A stretch of DNA of 64,000 nucleotides. It comes from Spirogloea muscicola (taxonomy: Eukaryota > Streptophyta > Zygnematophyceae > Spirogloeales > Spirogloeaceae). Each line of letters opens with the position of its first letter. Positions within the stretch are counted from its first letter, which is position 1. The stretch lies in the NCBI GenBank assembly GCA_009602725.1, contig WELB01000023.1:795977-859976 (forward strand). The letters are read 5' to 3'. Under the pieces are notes generated by a model. It ran no database searches and had not been told where the DNA came from. It was given only the letters and a program-made list of their open reading frames with translations. The position numbers were made by a program, and so were the translations under genes. Below, piece by piece: positions 31,401 to 43,839 of this stretch.

Positions 31401-34400
31401 CGACTGCATAGCCTTCCTGCCACCGAGCTCGACTGTGTGAGTGCTGCACTGCACGTCCCACTTCTGATTGACAAGCCTGTGTACCTCATTCTCGATCATC
31501 AACCATGGTATGCACAGCATGGATGACTTTACGGCCCCTGCTTGTGTATCGCAGAGGGGATAAAGGAGCGAGCATATGGAGGGTGGAAAACTCGGTTGGC
31601 TCCTTCTTGGTGCAGGCAAATCTAGATCCACCTGCCAGGGTTCGTGCCAGGGATATTGTTGCCTCGTTTGCAGGCCAACTTGTGCCACTAGCTGGGGTGA
31701 CAGAGGAAGATCGTGCCCCGTTGCCTACGTCGCCAAGACCAGACCCTGTATCAACGAGTTGGAGGTCCTTGGACCGAAGGTCTATTCCTTTCACATCATC
31801 TTCACGGCAAGGTGGTCGACAGTACACCAGCACTCCCAGCTTTGAGCGCATATGGTGGGACGAAGGCACAACAGCAGGCCTTGCCGGGCGCCATGTCTCC
31901 ATGTGGCGTCCACAAGCGCCGGCTGGCTACTCTATCCTTGGGGACTGTGCGGTGGATGGGTAAGCACCCCCGTGGCTGTCACTGCGCGATGTGTCTTGCA
32001 TGCAAGGCGTGTGCCTAATCCTCCGTATTTGTTGATCACGTGCAACAGCTACGAGCCACCCAGCTTGGGCCTCGTGGTGCGAGACGATGACAGCGGGGCT
32101 GTCGCAAAGCCAAAGCGCTTCCAACTCAGGGCCGAGCTGCGGGGATTGAGGGGACTTGAGGACTGCTGCTTCTGGTTCCCTGTGGCTCCACCAGGCAGTC
32201 GCTCTCGGCTGCGTGGGTGCCAGGGGCTTGCAGCCTCCTGCAGTAGACTGCTGCCGCTGCCTTCGCATGGACCTTGCAAGCCAGGGCACGTTTGCTACAA
32301 GGGCTTTGTGGTCATTACCCCTCCCGTCATCGAGCAGCAAGGCAGGCGCGGCTTCAGCATGCACCATCTGGACAGTCGAAAATCCGGCTAAAACCTTCAT
32401 ATGCAGAGCTGACAACAAGAAGCCACCATGGCGCATGGCCTACAGCTTGGCAGAAGTAGGAAAGAAGAAGCTGCCTGACAATGTGAATGCAGAAATCAAG
32501 ATCGGTCGCATCTCCTGCACTCTTCTTGATGATCTCAGCGGTCTGGTGAGTGCGTCAGCACCATCATTCACTCGTTGCAGGTGAAGAAGCGGCACCCATG
32601 GCGATGGCACTACGTGTTCACAAAGAATCCGTTTTCATCGAAGTCCATGTTGGAGCACTCAGTAGTCCTGACTACCACCTGTTATGCCAGGGCCAAGCTC
32701 TTTATCAAGCTTAACCTCTACTTGGCGGTTGTCGACACCGCCTGTGATGGTGCCTGTCTGCAGACGACACCAGTAGTTGATTCGACAGTTATGGCTCTCA
32801 ATGTGGCTGCCGATGGACGACCGGAGGCCTTGAATGCAGTGGCCGTGACGTCCTTGGCTGCGTCCACTTTCAACACGCAGCTAGACACATGGGAGCCCTT
32901 GCTGGAGCCCTTTGAGGGCATCTTCAAGTAAGCCGCCTCCTACCATGACTCCTCAATGCTGGTCATGCCTCCCTCACTGCGTGCAAGCTTCTGAACCTGA
33001 GCTTTTCCAGGTATGAGTCCAACCACGGCGGATCTGAGGCAGCTCTCAAGGCTGGCACACAAATTCGCATCGCAGCAAAAAGCATTGTCAACCTGAACGT
33101 CACTGCAGCCAACACTGAGTCCCTCACAAATGCTGCTCTGGGTTGGCATAAGGCCTCTGAGCTAGAGCAGACTGATCGAATCAACATTCAGCTGGTAAGA
33201 AGTCCCTGCTCCCAGATCTGCAATCATCTGCCTCTAGCGCCTCTTAAGACAAAGCTGAGCATGTGCCCTGATCTCTGCAGGGGGCAGCTAAGGTGGAGCA
33301 ACCAGGGAATGTGCAAGCACCGGCTCTGGATCAGAAAGAGGAGTCTTGCATCGTTCTGGACAATGCACTAGGGTGTGCCATGTACGCACAAATGGCTGCA
33401 GATGGCTTCTCGGCTGTGGTGACACTGGCAGCTGGAGAGGCCTCTGTGCTCCAAATCCCCCCACGACGCTACCCGGGCCTTGTCACTGATGACCTTCTGA
33501 CATCAACCTCCTCAGCATACCTTCCCCGTCACTTCGTTGCTGCGCACGTCTTTGGCGCCCAGGTGAGAGATTTTATGCCACTTGGCAGGTCGCATCACAC
33601 GAGAAGTTGCAACCGTGCATGGGTACCAACCCCCACTCTCACATGAGTGCAGGACTTGCCGGTGCTCGATGACCTGAGCATGCCCGAGTATCTCTGCGCA
33701 TTGAAGCCTAGCTGTACCCATTTCACCTGCGAGGGACCCCAGTAAGGGTGGGGTACAAGAGGAGGAGTATGAGCTTAGGCCGCTGCCCAAGCAGGTGACG
33801 ACGGCAGTATGTTTTATTGGGTCGCTTGATGCACGCCAGGCATGTTGAAGGATGCAGTGCTTTGCGCATTTTGCAGTGGCCGAGTCGTACTTACTTTTCT
33901 CTTTAATCAGAAATGTTCGGAAAGGAGACTGCATGCTGAGCTTGACAGCAACATCTGAGAACCATGGATGCAGGGAGAAACAGCAGCAAGCAGTGTCAAG
34001 TTGGGTATCATGCGGCTGGGGATCTGCCACTTCACGATTGCAGGGCAGGCACAAGATGTGCAGCGTGCTATTGCTGAAGCTCAGCAAGTAGGCATTGCGG
34101 TGCACACCGGAGCCACATCTGTGCAGATTTCAGATTCACCAGAAGGGCCATGGACTGGTATACGATGGCTGCAGAGCACAGGAATCCGCATTGTCTTATG
34201 CAGGGTTGGCCAACGCGGGCTAGCTGTGGAAGTGCATTCCCTGTCCTCGGAGCGCCTGGGGGCCGGTACTCATGCTCGTCTTCGCTCCCTGGCCACTCTC
34301 GTGAACAACTGCGCTGTGCCCCTGGAAGCACGCTGCTGGCCTAGGGCCTTGCTCGACGAGGCAGGGCCTGCCAGTGAGGCAGCGCAGAGTAGGAGCACAA

Positions 34401-37400
34401 CTCTGATGGCGGAGGAGGTATTCGAGAACCAGCGGTATCAGCCAGTAGCAGGGTGGGGCTCCTCTTGGCCTGGCCACCTGCGACCAATGGATCCTCCACG
34501 ATGGACCTCAGCTGATGGCTCCCAATCCTCCTTGGCAGGCGGCTCACGGCACCTCTATGTGGGCGTCGTGGAGCCGGGCAATTCTCAGCCACTTCCATGG
34601 GACAGCGAGGCACCTGGCTCTGACCTCTGCCTGCAGCTGAGGCCACACGCTGGGCCTGGCCAGCCAGCCGTTCACAAATGGGGCCGCTCAGTGCCCCAGC
34701 ATCCCGCTTCCAAAGCAGCTGCCTTCATGCTTGGCGACCTTGGTTGCACAGAGGAGCTGGTGCTCTGTGAGGCCACCGGAGGCCGGGGAAGAGACTCGTT
34801 CTGGCTCAGTGTTGAGGCAGTGAGCAGCCTGCTGCACGGGGAGAGCGGGGGCATGATGGCTGTTGAGGACTGGCGTGTTGTTGCAGCTGCGCCGTTGCGA
34901 GTGGAAAATTGGCTCCCCTGTCGTGCAGAATACACACTGTGGGAGAAGCCTTCCCATTCTCCACCAGCATCTCGCCAACGAGCCATCGCCGAGTCAGGGG
35001 CGACCATACAGTGTCACTCCATCGACGTCCGTCGTCCTATCCTGCTGACGTGGCTACCGCAGGGTGGCTGGAAGCCAGAAAAGGTGAGAAGTGTCAGCTG
35101 CCTGTGCAAGCGCTACAATAACGTGAAAATGTGCATACACATCCCATTCCACCTGGTGCTTGGCTGGTGCAGGAAGCTGTGCTCATCTCGGATACCACTG
35201 CTGGAGATGACCTTCCCACTGGCTTCATGATGACCAACTCTGCCAGCAAGAGGTGTGCAACAGATGTGAAGCCTTGACTTGGGCCCATACCCAGAATTTG
35301 CTTCTGGGCTTGGGCCCAGTCAGTCACATGCAGTCCAATGCCTTAAGGCCTTTAGCCTGGCACTTGTCAAACTTGGACCCCTGAGCAGACGACCGATCTG
35401 AGTGCAGGCAGCTCAGGGTGAGCGTGGAGCACGACATCGGCAAGTCTGAAGTGTCAGCGAAAGTTGTGCGCCTCTTTGTCCCTTACTGGTTGATGAACGA
35501 TGCCAACTTGCCTCTGGCTTATCGGCTCGTGGAGATTAAGGCCTCTGCTGCAAAATCTGAGGAGGAGGGAGGACTTGGAAAATCATTGCCAAGGTCGTCC
35601 TCTGCCAGCAAGCGCGGTGGTCAGCGAAGCATGCCAGCGCCCCTGCAAGCACACAAGGTGCTGCGAGCTCTGGAAAGCATTGATGACACACCTCCCGGGC
35701 AGCCAGCCATGCTCTCCTTGGCCCAGCTGGACCGAGTCGGACTCTCGGTCGCTCTCACCTCCTCAGGCGTCTTCTCATCTGCCATCTGCTTCAAATCCTT
35801 TGAAGATCAGGTGCATACTTCACTACCTTGTGCAGTCGAATTTATGCTGCAATTCGAGTCTAAAAGCTCAACCAGATCAAATCACTGACAGCATTAAGAC
35901 GCAGAGTCAATTCTTTGTGCAAGCACAGCAAACGCAGTCCTGATATCTGACTTCATGCTGTGCAGATGCAACGCGTTGACATGAAAGCTGTGGACCAGCA
36001 TGGTGCTTTCTTCAAGCTGACTGGCTGGCTTGACATGTCCTCCCTTGGCTTTGAGAGAAGCAAGGTGCCAGGCCTTATGCATGATGCACTTCAACTGCAA
36101 GCAGGTGCAAAGATGTGTGCTTCTGTGACTCTCATCTGACAGCTTGTGTGTTGATGATGGTGCAGGTCGTATGCATCCAGCCTCACACATTGTTGACAAA
36201 CAGGCTTGGAAGGCGCATGCATCTCCAGCAGGCCAACAAAGGAGCACATGCCCAAGTCCTACAGCCTGGGGATCTAGCCAAGCCCTTCCTTTGGCCCTCC
36301 ATTTGTGAGCCGGAACTTCTGCAGGTCCTTCTCAAGCCCAAGCCCTCCTGGCTTCCCCTGCCACACGTACTGGTGCAGTGGCTGATGAGTACTGAGATAT
36401 GCTTTCAAGGCCGACAATGGCATACAGATTCATGTGGATGACTATGAATGGAGCAAGCCTTTTCGCACTGATGTGGAAGGCATCATGCACATCTACATGA
36501 AGAGCAATAGATCAGATTGCACACAGCACTTGATAGTGCGCGCCGAGGTGCGGAACGGAGTCGACAGTTCCCGTTTTCTTGTTGTCCTTCGACGGCCGTC
36601 CTCATCTGGACCCTATAGGTATGATGAAGTCGTGAGTTAGGTACATTCACTTCAGCCATACGGCAGGCTTGTCAATTCACTAGCACAATAGCATTGTCTG
36701 CGCCAGCCCCTGCTGGGTTGACATTTGTTGCTGGGCAGAGGCTTCAAGGGTTGTTTGCTTTGCAAGGGTTTCGAAGCTGAGGATGCAGTGTGAAAGGATG
36801 CAACGCAGTGGCAGACAATATGCTTGGTTGCTACTTGGCCGTGCAATAATAGAGAAGTGGCCAAATGGTTGGCGCATGCATCCGGCATTGTCAGCTGCAC
36901 TGGAGTTCTTGCTCAAGGCGCTTCTCAAGACCAAGCATGCCCAGCAAACACCTATGTGGCACTGGTATTCAAGCTTCTCGTTTGGCCGGTGCTTGTGGCC
37001 AGGATTGAGAACAGGACAGCAATGCTGCCCTTGAAAATGCGACAGGCTGGCCCGAGGGACAGTACCTGGCTGCTGCTGCAGCCAGGGAGCAGCGCTTCAT
37101 TTGCATGGGAAGCTCTGGAGTCCTCCCAGTTGCTGGAGGTGTTGGTGAAAGGTGCATCAGCAGACAGTGCCAGCACCTTCAGCATCAATGACCCCGGGGA
37201 CCACAAGCCAGCGGTCACCTCATCAGGCGCTGTAGCAGCAATTCACGTGCTTGTTGCTCAGGAGCTTCTGGGTTTCACCGTTGCATGCATCTGTGACTGG
37301 CATCCTGGTGACGCTTTGGAAGGGGCACTTGCACTGACCTCGTCTTCACAGGAGGAAGTATCTGCTTCCACCAGAATGCGGCAGCAGGCTGAGGCAGCTG

Positions 37401-40297
37401 CAGACGGAGGCAGCAAGAACCAGTTCCACATCCAGCTCCATCTTGAGGATATTGGCCTGTCAGTTGTCAACCACACGCCTCAGGAGCTGCTCTACGTGTC
37501 CATGCAGACAGCCATTTTCTCCTACTCGACTGGACTTGGGTCTGGCATCAGCAGGTGCTTAGCCTGCTAAGATGTGCAGACTGCATGTTGAACTGATGCT
37601 AGCCTCAGGTGTACTTGTCTTACTCTCCTATCTGGCAACCAGGGTCTGATACGTTGCAAGTCTGCTTTCAATGGTGCCTCCTGCCTCCTGGTTAGACAAT
37701 GACTGGCAATCTTTGCCTGCCACTTATGCCATTCTCACCTGGGTGTGCCATTCACAACTGGGTTGCGGACGCACTGCAGGCTCAAACTGCGCATTGGACA
37801 CATTTAAGTAGACAACCAGCTAGCATCCACACCGATGCCAGTACTCTTGGCACCAACGAGTCCTGCAATGAAAAGGCCAGACTTTGTCATTAAAATTGTT
37901 GTTGCCATACAGGACACTGGAGCAGTTGACGAGCAGAGCTTTCCATATATCAGTCTTCAGGTGATTTGTCTCAGCTGGACATGCATCTCAGCAGATTGTA
38001 CAAGAGAGGCTGCTGCATTGCGCATACTGTTGTAAGTCCAATGGGTTTTACTGCATATAGTCTTACCTTCTCAAAATTATTGCAAGAAGCGCTATGTTGC
38101 CTGATTGTTAAGCTACTCATCATATGGCCAGTTTATGTAGCGCCGAAATTATGTATGTTGCTACTTTGGAAGCTTGCATCAGCTGAACCTTACGAGCCTG
38201 TTGTCCTTGTAGCTCTCTCCTTTGAAGCTGCTTGGTGCAGGAACTCTTTGCTTGCCAAACTGACACTGCTGATGCCATGCAGTTGCCGAGCGAAGCGTGG
38301 TTGTTAAGTATCCATGAGCCGAACATATGGCGGCTTCATGATCTTATGCGTCACCTAGACTTTTCCCGCCTGACTTCACACGAGGAAGAGACGACTGCTG
38401 TGGCAGTGGATCCCCATGTCCGGATTGGGTATGCTTTCAGTCAACAACTGCACAGGCTTATATTGCAGGGTATTTTCCCACCTTCATGCAGTGACCAATA
38501 TGAATTTTGGCATATTCTCAGGTTGCTGAATCTATCAGAAGGACTGCTCAAGGTGACATCATCGGTGGCCCCATCTCAACGGCCACGGGATGTGCTTGGT
38601 GTCTACTCAACCCTTATTACCTCCTTGGGAAACACCGATGAGATGCCGGTAAGAACCCGATGCGATGAATGCAGTGATAGTCACCGGTGCAACTCCATCA
38701 ATTGCTCTGATGTACACTCTTTGCAAGCTGTCTTTCAAAGATTTCCGAGATTCTTACTCTCACACATCCTGTCCAGATACGAATAACGCAACGTACGGTG
38801 GAGAATGCGTACGTGCGAAAGAGCCAGATGCTGACTTGTGCCCTGGAAAGTGTCCGCAACGACCTGCTGAGTCAGCCATTCCAGCTCCTATCGGGGGTTG
38901 ACATTCTGGGCAATGCCAGCAGCACCCTCAGCCACATGAGCAAGGGCATGGCGGCACTGTCAATGGACAAGCAGTTCATCCGCAGCCGTCAGCACCAGGT
39001 ATTGGCTCATTTCAGAGGGCCCTCCTAGACGTATGTGGACTTCAACGAGGTGAGGTGGGGAGCCATGTCCTGGTCATGCATTTGTGTAAAGCCTGAGGAC
39101 AGCTCTCAGGTTCTTTCAGCATCTTTCTCCAGGAGAGCAAGGCCACGGTGGAGGGCCTGGGCGATGGCTTGCGCGAGGGGGGAGAGGCCCTGGCCAAGGG
39201 CCTGTTCAGGGGGGTCACGGGCATCCTGACAAAGCCGTTGGAGGGTGCCAAGAGCCGGGGCGTGGTAGGGTTTGTGACTGGCGTGGGGAAAGGCGTCATT
39301 GGAGCTGCAGCACAGCCCGCTTCCGGCGTGCTTGACCTGCTCTCCAAGACCACCAATGGCATGAATGCTAGCCGCCTCCGCTTGGCAGCTGCAATCACAT
39401 ACGAGGAGGAGCTGTCGCGGCGGCGCTTGCCTCGCGCCATCGCTGGGGACAATGTGCTGCGCCCATACGATGACTACAAGGCCCGCGGCCAAGTGCGTCC
39501 CCTCTCGGATGCTGGCTTCCTCCCGCTGTTGTCCTGCTGATTGACCTGAGTGCTTGTCATCAATGCATGACATGCTTCATGGCAGCCTCCTTGCACGTCA
39601 ACTCAACTATCTGCCTGGCCACAGTCTTGTGTACTTGTCACTATGCAGCTCCGCCATGCTTGAGCTTTAGTGCCTGCAGTTGCCTCAGTGGGGCACTGCT
39701 GTCTCAATCACTGATACAAGGGGTGCGCGGGTTGCAGATCATTCTTCAACTGGCCAAGCGTGGGATTTTTGGGGACATCGATCTGTTTCGCAAGCGGGGG
39801 AAGTTTGCAGTCACTGATGCCTATGAGGATCACTTCAACCTGCCAAAGGGTCACAGTCTCATGCTCACAGATCGCCGTGTCATGATGCTGCAGGTAAGCT
39901 CCTTGCACTCCAGATGTAGCTGCGGCTGCTGAAGGCCTGGCTGGAAGATGAAGTGCTGACACATCTTGTCCTTGCTCTGCAGCACCCGAGCGGCATGGTT
40001 GTGGCCAAAAATGCAGACATTCTGAAAAAGCCTTGCACCATTGTGTGGAACATAGCGTGGAAAGACTTGATGACAGTGGAGCTGGTGCATGGCAAGGATG
40101 ACCCGCCAGAGTCCCCCCCGACGCGCCTGCTTCTCCACCTGCGAGACTGGTCCCAGGATACACGCATCTTCGATGCCAAGGTGATTGTGCGGCTGGTCAA
40201 GTGCCACCCCGGCACAAACCAGGCGATGGTTGTCAAGGATGCGATCCGGCAGGCCATGCAAGTCTATGGTAAAGACAGATCTTCGTCGGCAGCCTAG
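18685..40297 (+). CDS. VPS13: VPS13-family bridge-like lipid transfer protein (plant type)
   Basis: VPS13 proteins form a long hydrophobic groove that moves glycerolipids between membranes at contact sites. Exon 1 is only 15 nt (MLKGH, 18685-18699), exon 2 18831-18912 (RRYLGEYVRGLSIDALEVSL), exon 3 19169-19272 (VTLNNLQLKAEGLDLLQLPI), exon 4 19400-19495 (VPWSRLGKDPVTVLLDRIF): the chorein N-terminus. Further matches to plant VPS13 run in order: SWLGSLIATVVGNLKISITN, AVTVDDNGHETF, a triplicated NLDD exon, LQSYELLSPEGT, a polyQ tract (22092), LPVLDRC, VLTWTG/GNKVAEWQPRW (PH-like), VLDELKLSLSTQ, GNLRICDSRLGSDHQWG, IIFLYRFIQE, VAB repeats, and the APT1/ATG2-like C-terminus to the stop at 40295-40297 (a GTAAGC donor follows, so a 3' UTR intron is likely). 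About 45 or more exons. Oddities: exon triplication, a missing NAKAWW-type block, one in-frame TAA. Confidence 0.9.
20430..21540 (+). repeat. VPS13: Tandem triplication of a VPS13 exon (370-bp period)
   Basis: Three units. Each has a 222-nt exon (20567-20788, 20937-21158, 21307-21528) with a GCCTGCAG acceptor and a GAG-GTACTTCTC donor, phase 0 at both ends, all open, encoding 74 residues including LGKNKKREP and SLNLDDVMPAL. Each unit also carries about 45 nt from the end of the preceding exon (AGCTGGGATGCCATG) and the intron. Units 2 and 3 are nearly identical; unit 1 differs slightly, so the event is recent. Normal VPS13 has one such segment. Confidence 0.9.
26912..27162 (+). repeat. VPS13: 125-bp tandem duplication at a VPS13 intron/exon edge
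   Basis: TTCTAAGC-TTTTGATGCTCTGCAG through GGTTGTTACTCTGTAGCTCCATCC occurs twice, offset by 125 bp. The second copy leads into the exon with NVDFGNLRICDSRLG; each copy ends in a possible acceptor (CTCTGTAG or CTCTGCAG). Confidence 0.85.
31150..37560 (+). other. VPS13: VAB (SHR-binding / adaptor-binding) region of VPS13
   Basis: Repeated W-x-P-x-x-P-x-G-Y-x-x-L-G motifs (FWLPVPPRGYAALG near 31270; MWRPQAPAGYSILG near 31900; CFWFPVAPPG near 32165) mark the beta repeats that bind organelle adaptors. Later exons give YTLWEKPSHSPPASR...LLTWLPQGGWKPEK, the conserved pre-C-terminal block, then SVVNHTPQELLYVSMQT and GLGSGISR. Confidence 0.75.
37790..37933 (+). other. VPS13: VPS13 exon with an in-frame TAA at a conserved Gln position
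   Basis: The exon reads LKLRIGHI-stop-VDNQLASTPMPVL; plants have GIQVDNQLPLTPMPVL. TAA at 37805-37807 would be CAA by one base change. Acceptor CACTGCAG and the downstream frame are intact. Confidence 0.75.
38240..39500 (+). other. VPS13: APT1/ATG2_C-like C-terminal domain exons of VPS13
   Basis: IHEPNIWRLHDLMRHLDFSR, then SVAPSQRPRDVLGVYSTLIT, LLSQPFQLLSGVDILGNASS, HMSKGMAALSMDKQFI, LAKGLFRGVTGILTKPLEGA and GVGKGVIGAAAQPASGVLDL in order: the amphipathic-helix bundle that binds lipid droplets or membranes in the family. The final PH-like segment (LFRKRGKFAVTDAYEDHF, SLMLTDRRVMMLQ) follows at 39720-40290. Confidence 0.85.
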
Positions 40298-41039
40298 GTA
40301 AGCATCATAATGGCGGCCCTGTTTTGCCTGCGGGCTGTTGCATATCTTAGTTGTGCCTGTGTCTAAGTCTTGCAAGTGCTTGCCCCTTAACTCTACAAGC
40401 GCTAAACTTTGTATCTGGCCGCTTTTGGCCCTCTGTCACTTACTGTGTCCTCTGCAGCTCATCCAATTTTGTGACAGGTGAGACCGCGTACTGACTGGAA
40501 ATTGAGCTCCCCGTCTGCGCCTTGTGTTAATGTGCAATCACTCCAACTGCATGGACTTAGCTGGCTTTCGCAGCTGCCCTTGTATATCAGCAGCTTCTAC
40601 CACAGCTTCTACCCCCTACTCTCGTCCAGAGCCTCATGAGCAGAGGGGCTGCCTGAGCTGTTGGCATAGAGATTGTTGCCACCAACATTGTTGCCACCAT
40701 GGAGACGACGGCCTTGTGGCTGCTGCTTCGCAACCAGCCCATCAAGATCCCTATCTCTAGTGTCCATGATGTCTCTCCATTCCTTATGCAAGATGATATG
40801 CAACTTCTGCAGTCTGGCCCATGTTGTCTAGCCAATAGCCAAAATAGCTCATATATGAAGCAGCATCCAAGATCAAGCTTACTGCCTTGCTCAGCTGCGC
40901 TGCAATGCAACAGCCGCGGGGATCGTTGGGCTGGCGCTCTGCATGGAAGCATCCTCACAACCATCGCCCGTTTTGCTGTTGCTCGTTCTTCTGCTGCAAG
41001 GATGCAACTTGCCTATGGCGGTTGTCAGAAAACAGATTG
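40298..41039. other. VPS13 3' flank
   Basis: Probable 3' UTR with an intron donor at 40298, then a short CAGCTTCTACCA duplication (40589-40610) and a GTTGCCACCA duplication (40671-40700). A 125-codon minus-strand frame (40587-40964) shows no domain. Confidence 0.4.
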
Positions 41040-42655
41040 GCTAGCACGAAGCATCAACTTCCCACACCTTAAAGCGATAGAATCAGCAACTCGGTGGAAC
41101 AGAGTTGGGACGCTTGCTCATCGTTAAAAGGAGCTCTTCAGTACAGCTCTTCTAGAGCTCAGGTCCAGGCTTCTGGTCATCGCTCATCTGAGGCTCTGGC
41201 GATGGAGACGCGGCTCTCCTTGAAGGAGTGCTGCGCTCCCCCTTGCCCATTGCGGCGATGGCAGCAGGCCCTCTGGAAGCAGGCCGGCAGCAAAATGAAG
41301 AAGAAGCTCTGGCAAAGGGGGCAATGGCTTTGCTAGGCCAGCCAAAATGAGTTAGCCCAAAGAGGCCAATGGCTGTTGAAGGCCAGCCCAAGATATAGTT
41401 GGGGCACACTTGACAATCTTTGAAGGGGCCCTAAAGAGCAATGACCACACAGCTAAACGAATGGCTACAAAAGATTAGGTGCTCAATAAGCCCTTGTCAA
41501 CAATCGCAAGTCAGAGTAGCTAGCAGCCGGATATATGTCACCGCGTCGACAAGTAGAAGCAGCAGCCACAATGCAGCCTGCCCACAGATGCACGGCAAAT
41601 GCCAGAGCCCTGGACTGAGAGACGGACTAGAACACCCGAGCAAATGACTCGGCAGCATTGAAGTGGCGCTCCAGACTCTTGAAGCTCTTTTGCACATCAA
41701 TCCACCAAGACCAAATAGTCTGGGTGCGAGTCCAAGGTCGCCTTGGACCCCGTGGCCCACAGCTTTACCGCCGCTTCTCAACCCAGCGCCATACTGGTGG
41801 GGTGCAAGGTGGGCCTGCGCTTGCCCCACATGTTGCTGCCACAGCGTGCGCGCCACCAGGTGATACAGTAAAATAGGACGGACTCCGCCATTGGTCTTTT
41901 TGGTGACGAGCAGGGTGGTAGAGCAGAGTACCATGCATATGGCTGCAGGCACCTTGTCATGCCCCACGAGCTGACACATGTGAAGCAGCGCCTGGATCCT
42001 GAGTCCTCTCCCTTCAAGGAAAGCTCTTGCAGATGCAGATGCTCCATAAGCATGTGGGAGGGGCCGCCTGCTGCTGCGCGCCCTGCTACTGTGGAGTACC
42101 CTGCGGAGGGCAGCAGCGTCGAGGACCGCCTCCTCTTGCCGCTCAAAGGAGGGCAGCCAGGGGGGAAAGGATGCGCGTGCCTGGGAGTGGAGGGCTTCCA
42201 GGGCTTGTGGCTGCAGACTTTGAAGGCGCCATCAAAGAGTCATCCAGTACTTTGCACAGCCTGCAAGAGCTAGCCGGCGTGCCCAAAGCGAAGAGCAAGC
42301 CGGATAGCTGCTGCCCTGTCGGGCTCTTGATGTCGCATGCGAGGCACGACAACTGCTGCAGCCGCTGCCACTGTGGCGTCGTCCTGCCTCAGACATTCTT
42401 GACGCCTGCTCCCAAAGAGGTGGATGAAGGGGCTGGCGGCCCTGGCTGCGGCCCTCATGGGGCACGCGTCCCAGCAGCAGGCGTGGGAAGAGGATGAAAT
42501 TGTCAAAGGCGGCCTGCTCACGGTGATCACTTACGATACGTTGCATCACGGGGCGGAGGGCGCTTCAAAGATGCGGGGGCGCGCCTGATAGGGAACATGG
42601 CGCAGGAGGGGAGCGCTGCCTGTCTGTGGACGGCGGCCAGGTCGATGTCCACGGC
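41040..42655 (-). mobile_element. LINE copy with a large internal deletion
   Basis: On the minus strand, 5' material (AAFDNFILFPRLLLGRVP near 42500) precedes an RT start block near 41915-41760 (LVTKKTNGGVRPIL, LAPHQYGAGLRSGGKAVGHG). It then jumps to the LINE tail (AASTCRRGDIYPAASYSDLR, LLTRAY) at about 41600-41490. The 3' UTR 41485-41040 matches 11138-11846. The palm, zinc-finger and endonuclease parts are absent. Frameshifts throughout. Confidence 0.75.
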
Positions 42656-42871
42656 TCACTGCCAGTGGTGGCGGCCGGGCTGCGCTGGCATCGGTGGGAC
42701 TGTCCTCCCTTGCCAAGGCTGACACCTGCTGATGCTGCATGCTGCGCCTGCTCCGCTGGGTTATCGCATATATCACACCTATCGCACCTTGCACCCGTAA
42801 GTCGCCCACATTGCTTCACCAGTTTTTCCACCTGGTGCATTTCTCACGTGCTTCCCTTGCTCTCCTCCAGA

Positions 42872-43070
42872 TTAAAATCCGTGCAAGGCTGCCTTGGAGC
42901 AAAGTGATCTTCAACATGCTAGACCGATACGTGGCCTCCAAGTGGTGGAGCTTGCTCTTGGTCGACCGACTGCCTCAAAGAGAACAACTAATTGAAGGTC
43001 ACGATGCAGCAATGGCCAACTCTGTGCGCCAGTGTGCACTGCATCCGGCATATGCAAGACAGTACAAGTA
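42872..43070 (+). CDS. Orphan exon of unknown gene
   Basis: Between a good acceptor (TTGCTCTCCTCCAG) and donor (TACAA-GTAAGC) the frame is open and reads RARLPWSKVIFNMLDRYVAS then KWWSLLLVDRLPQREQLIEG. A second possible exon follows CACAG at 43137. No ATG-bearing first exon was located, and the product is not recognised. It may be a remnant. Confidence 0.35.
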
Positions 43071-43839
43071 AGCAAAAAGCCTGCAAAATTTGGACAAGGA
43101 TGTATGCTGCACGTCTCACGTCTCATTCCTGCACAGAATGCATTCTTTGAGTGCGAGAACACTGTGCCAAGAGACCTGCCATAAGCTCCGCAGGGAAGAC
43201 AGTGGTATTCTGTTGATCCGGACAGCTGTGGGGGTCTTGAGCTCTTGGCAAGGAAGTGTCTGGTTCAGCTGATACGTTTTGATTCACATGTTGGCTTTTC
43301 TCTCCCACCGCTGTTTAATACCTTGCCTGCACATGTGAAGACTTGCCAGGCATGACACAGATGTTCTCACCATCAACCCAAAGAGATCAAAGAGCACAAC
43401 TGCGTGATCTACGAGCTTGCACTTGCACAGCAGCAGTGAAGCTGTGTAGATTATGTGCCCATCAATGTGACATGCTTTTGAGAAGGTTTGGTTGACATCC
43501 TCACCTCCACTGCAACTTTTGCCTTTTCCGCGCAACTGCAATGTGTTTGTCATCCTGTTTGTGTACGCACAGAAATTAGGAATGGCGGGACAGCGCGTCA
43601 CGTTCTCAAGTAGTCATAGGCTCGCATGCATCACATCAACAGCAGCTTGTTTGCCAGCAGCTTAATCTTGTGTCTTAGGCCTTACACTTGCAGCTCTCCA
43701 AGACAACAGGAGAAACTACTCTTAGTGCTCAAGTTGTCTGACAGAAAACAGAAGACATCGCAAGTCGTCCCACCGACTGCTGCTAACTTAGGCAGATTGA
43801 GCAAAAGAAGTGGATGGAGCACAAGGATATTCTGAGATG

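Noticed and set aside
37805-37807. The TAA at a Gln position as a sign of a UAA=Gln genetic code (as in some ulvophyte algae)
   Set aside because: No other conserved Gln in the mtnA-mtnK, hydrolase, J-protein, lipin or VPS13 exons read here uses TAA or TAG; all use CAA or CAG. A single case fits mutation or error better.
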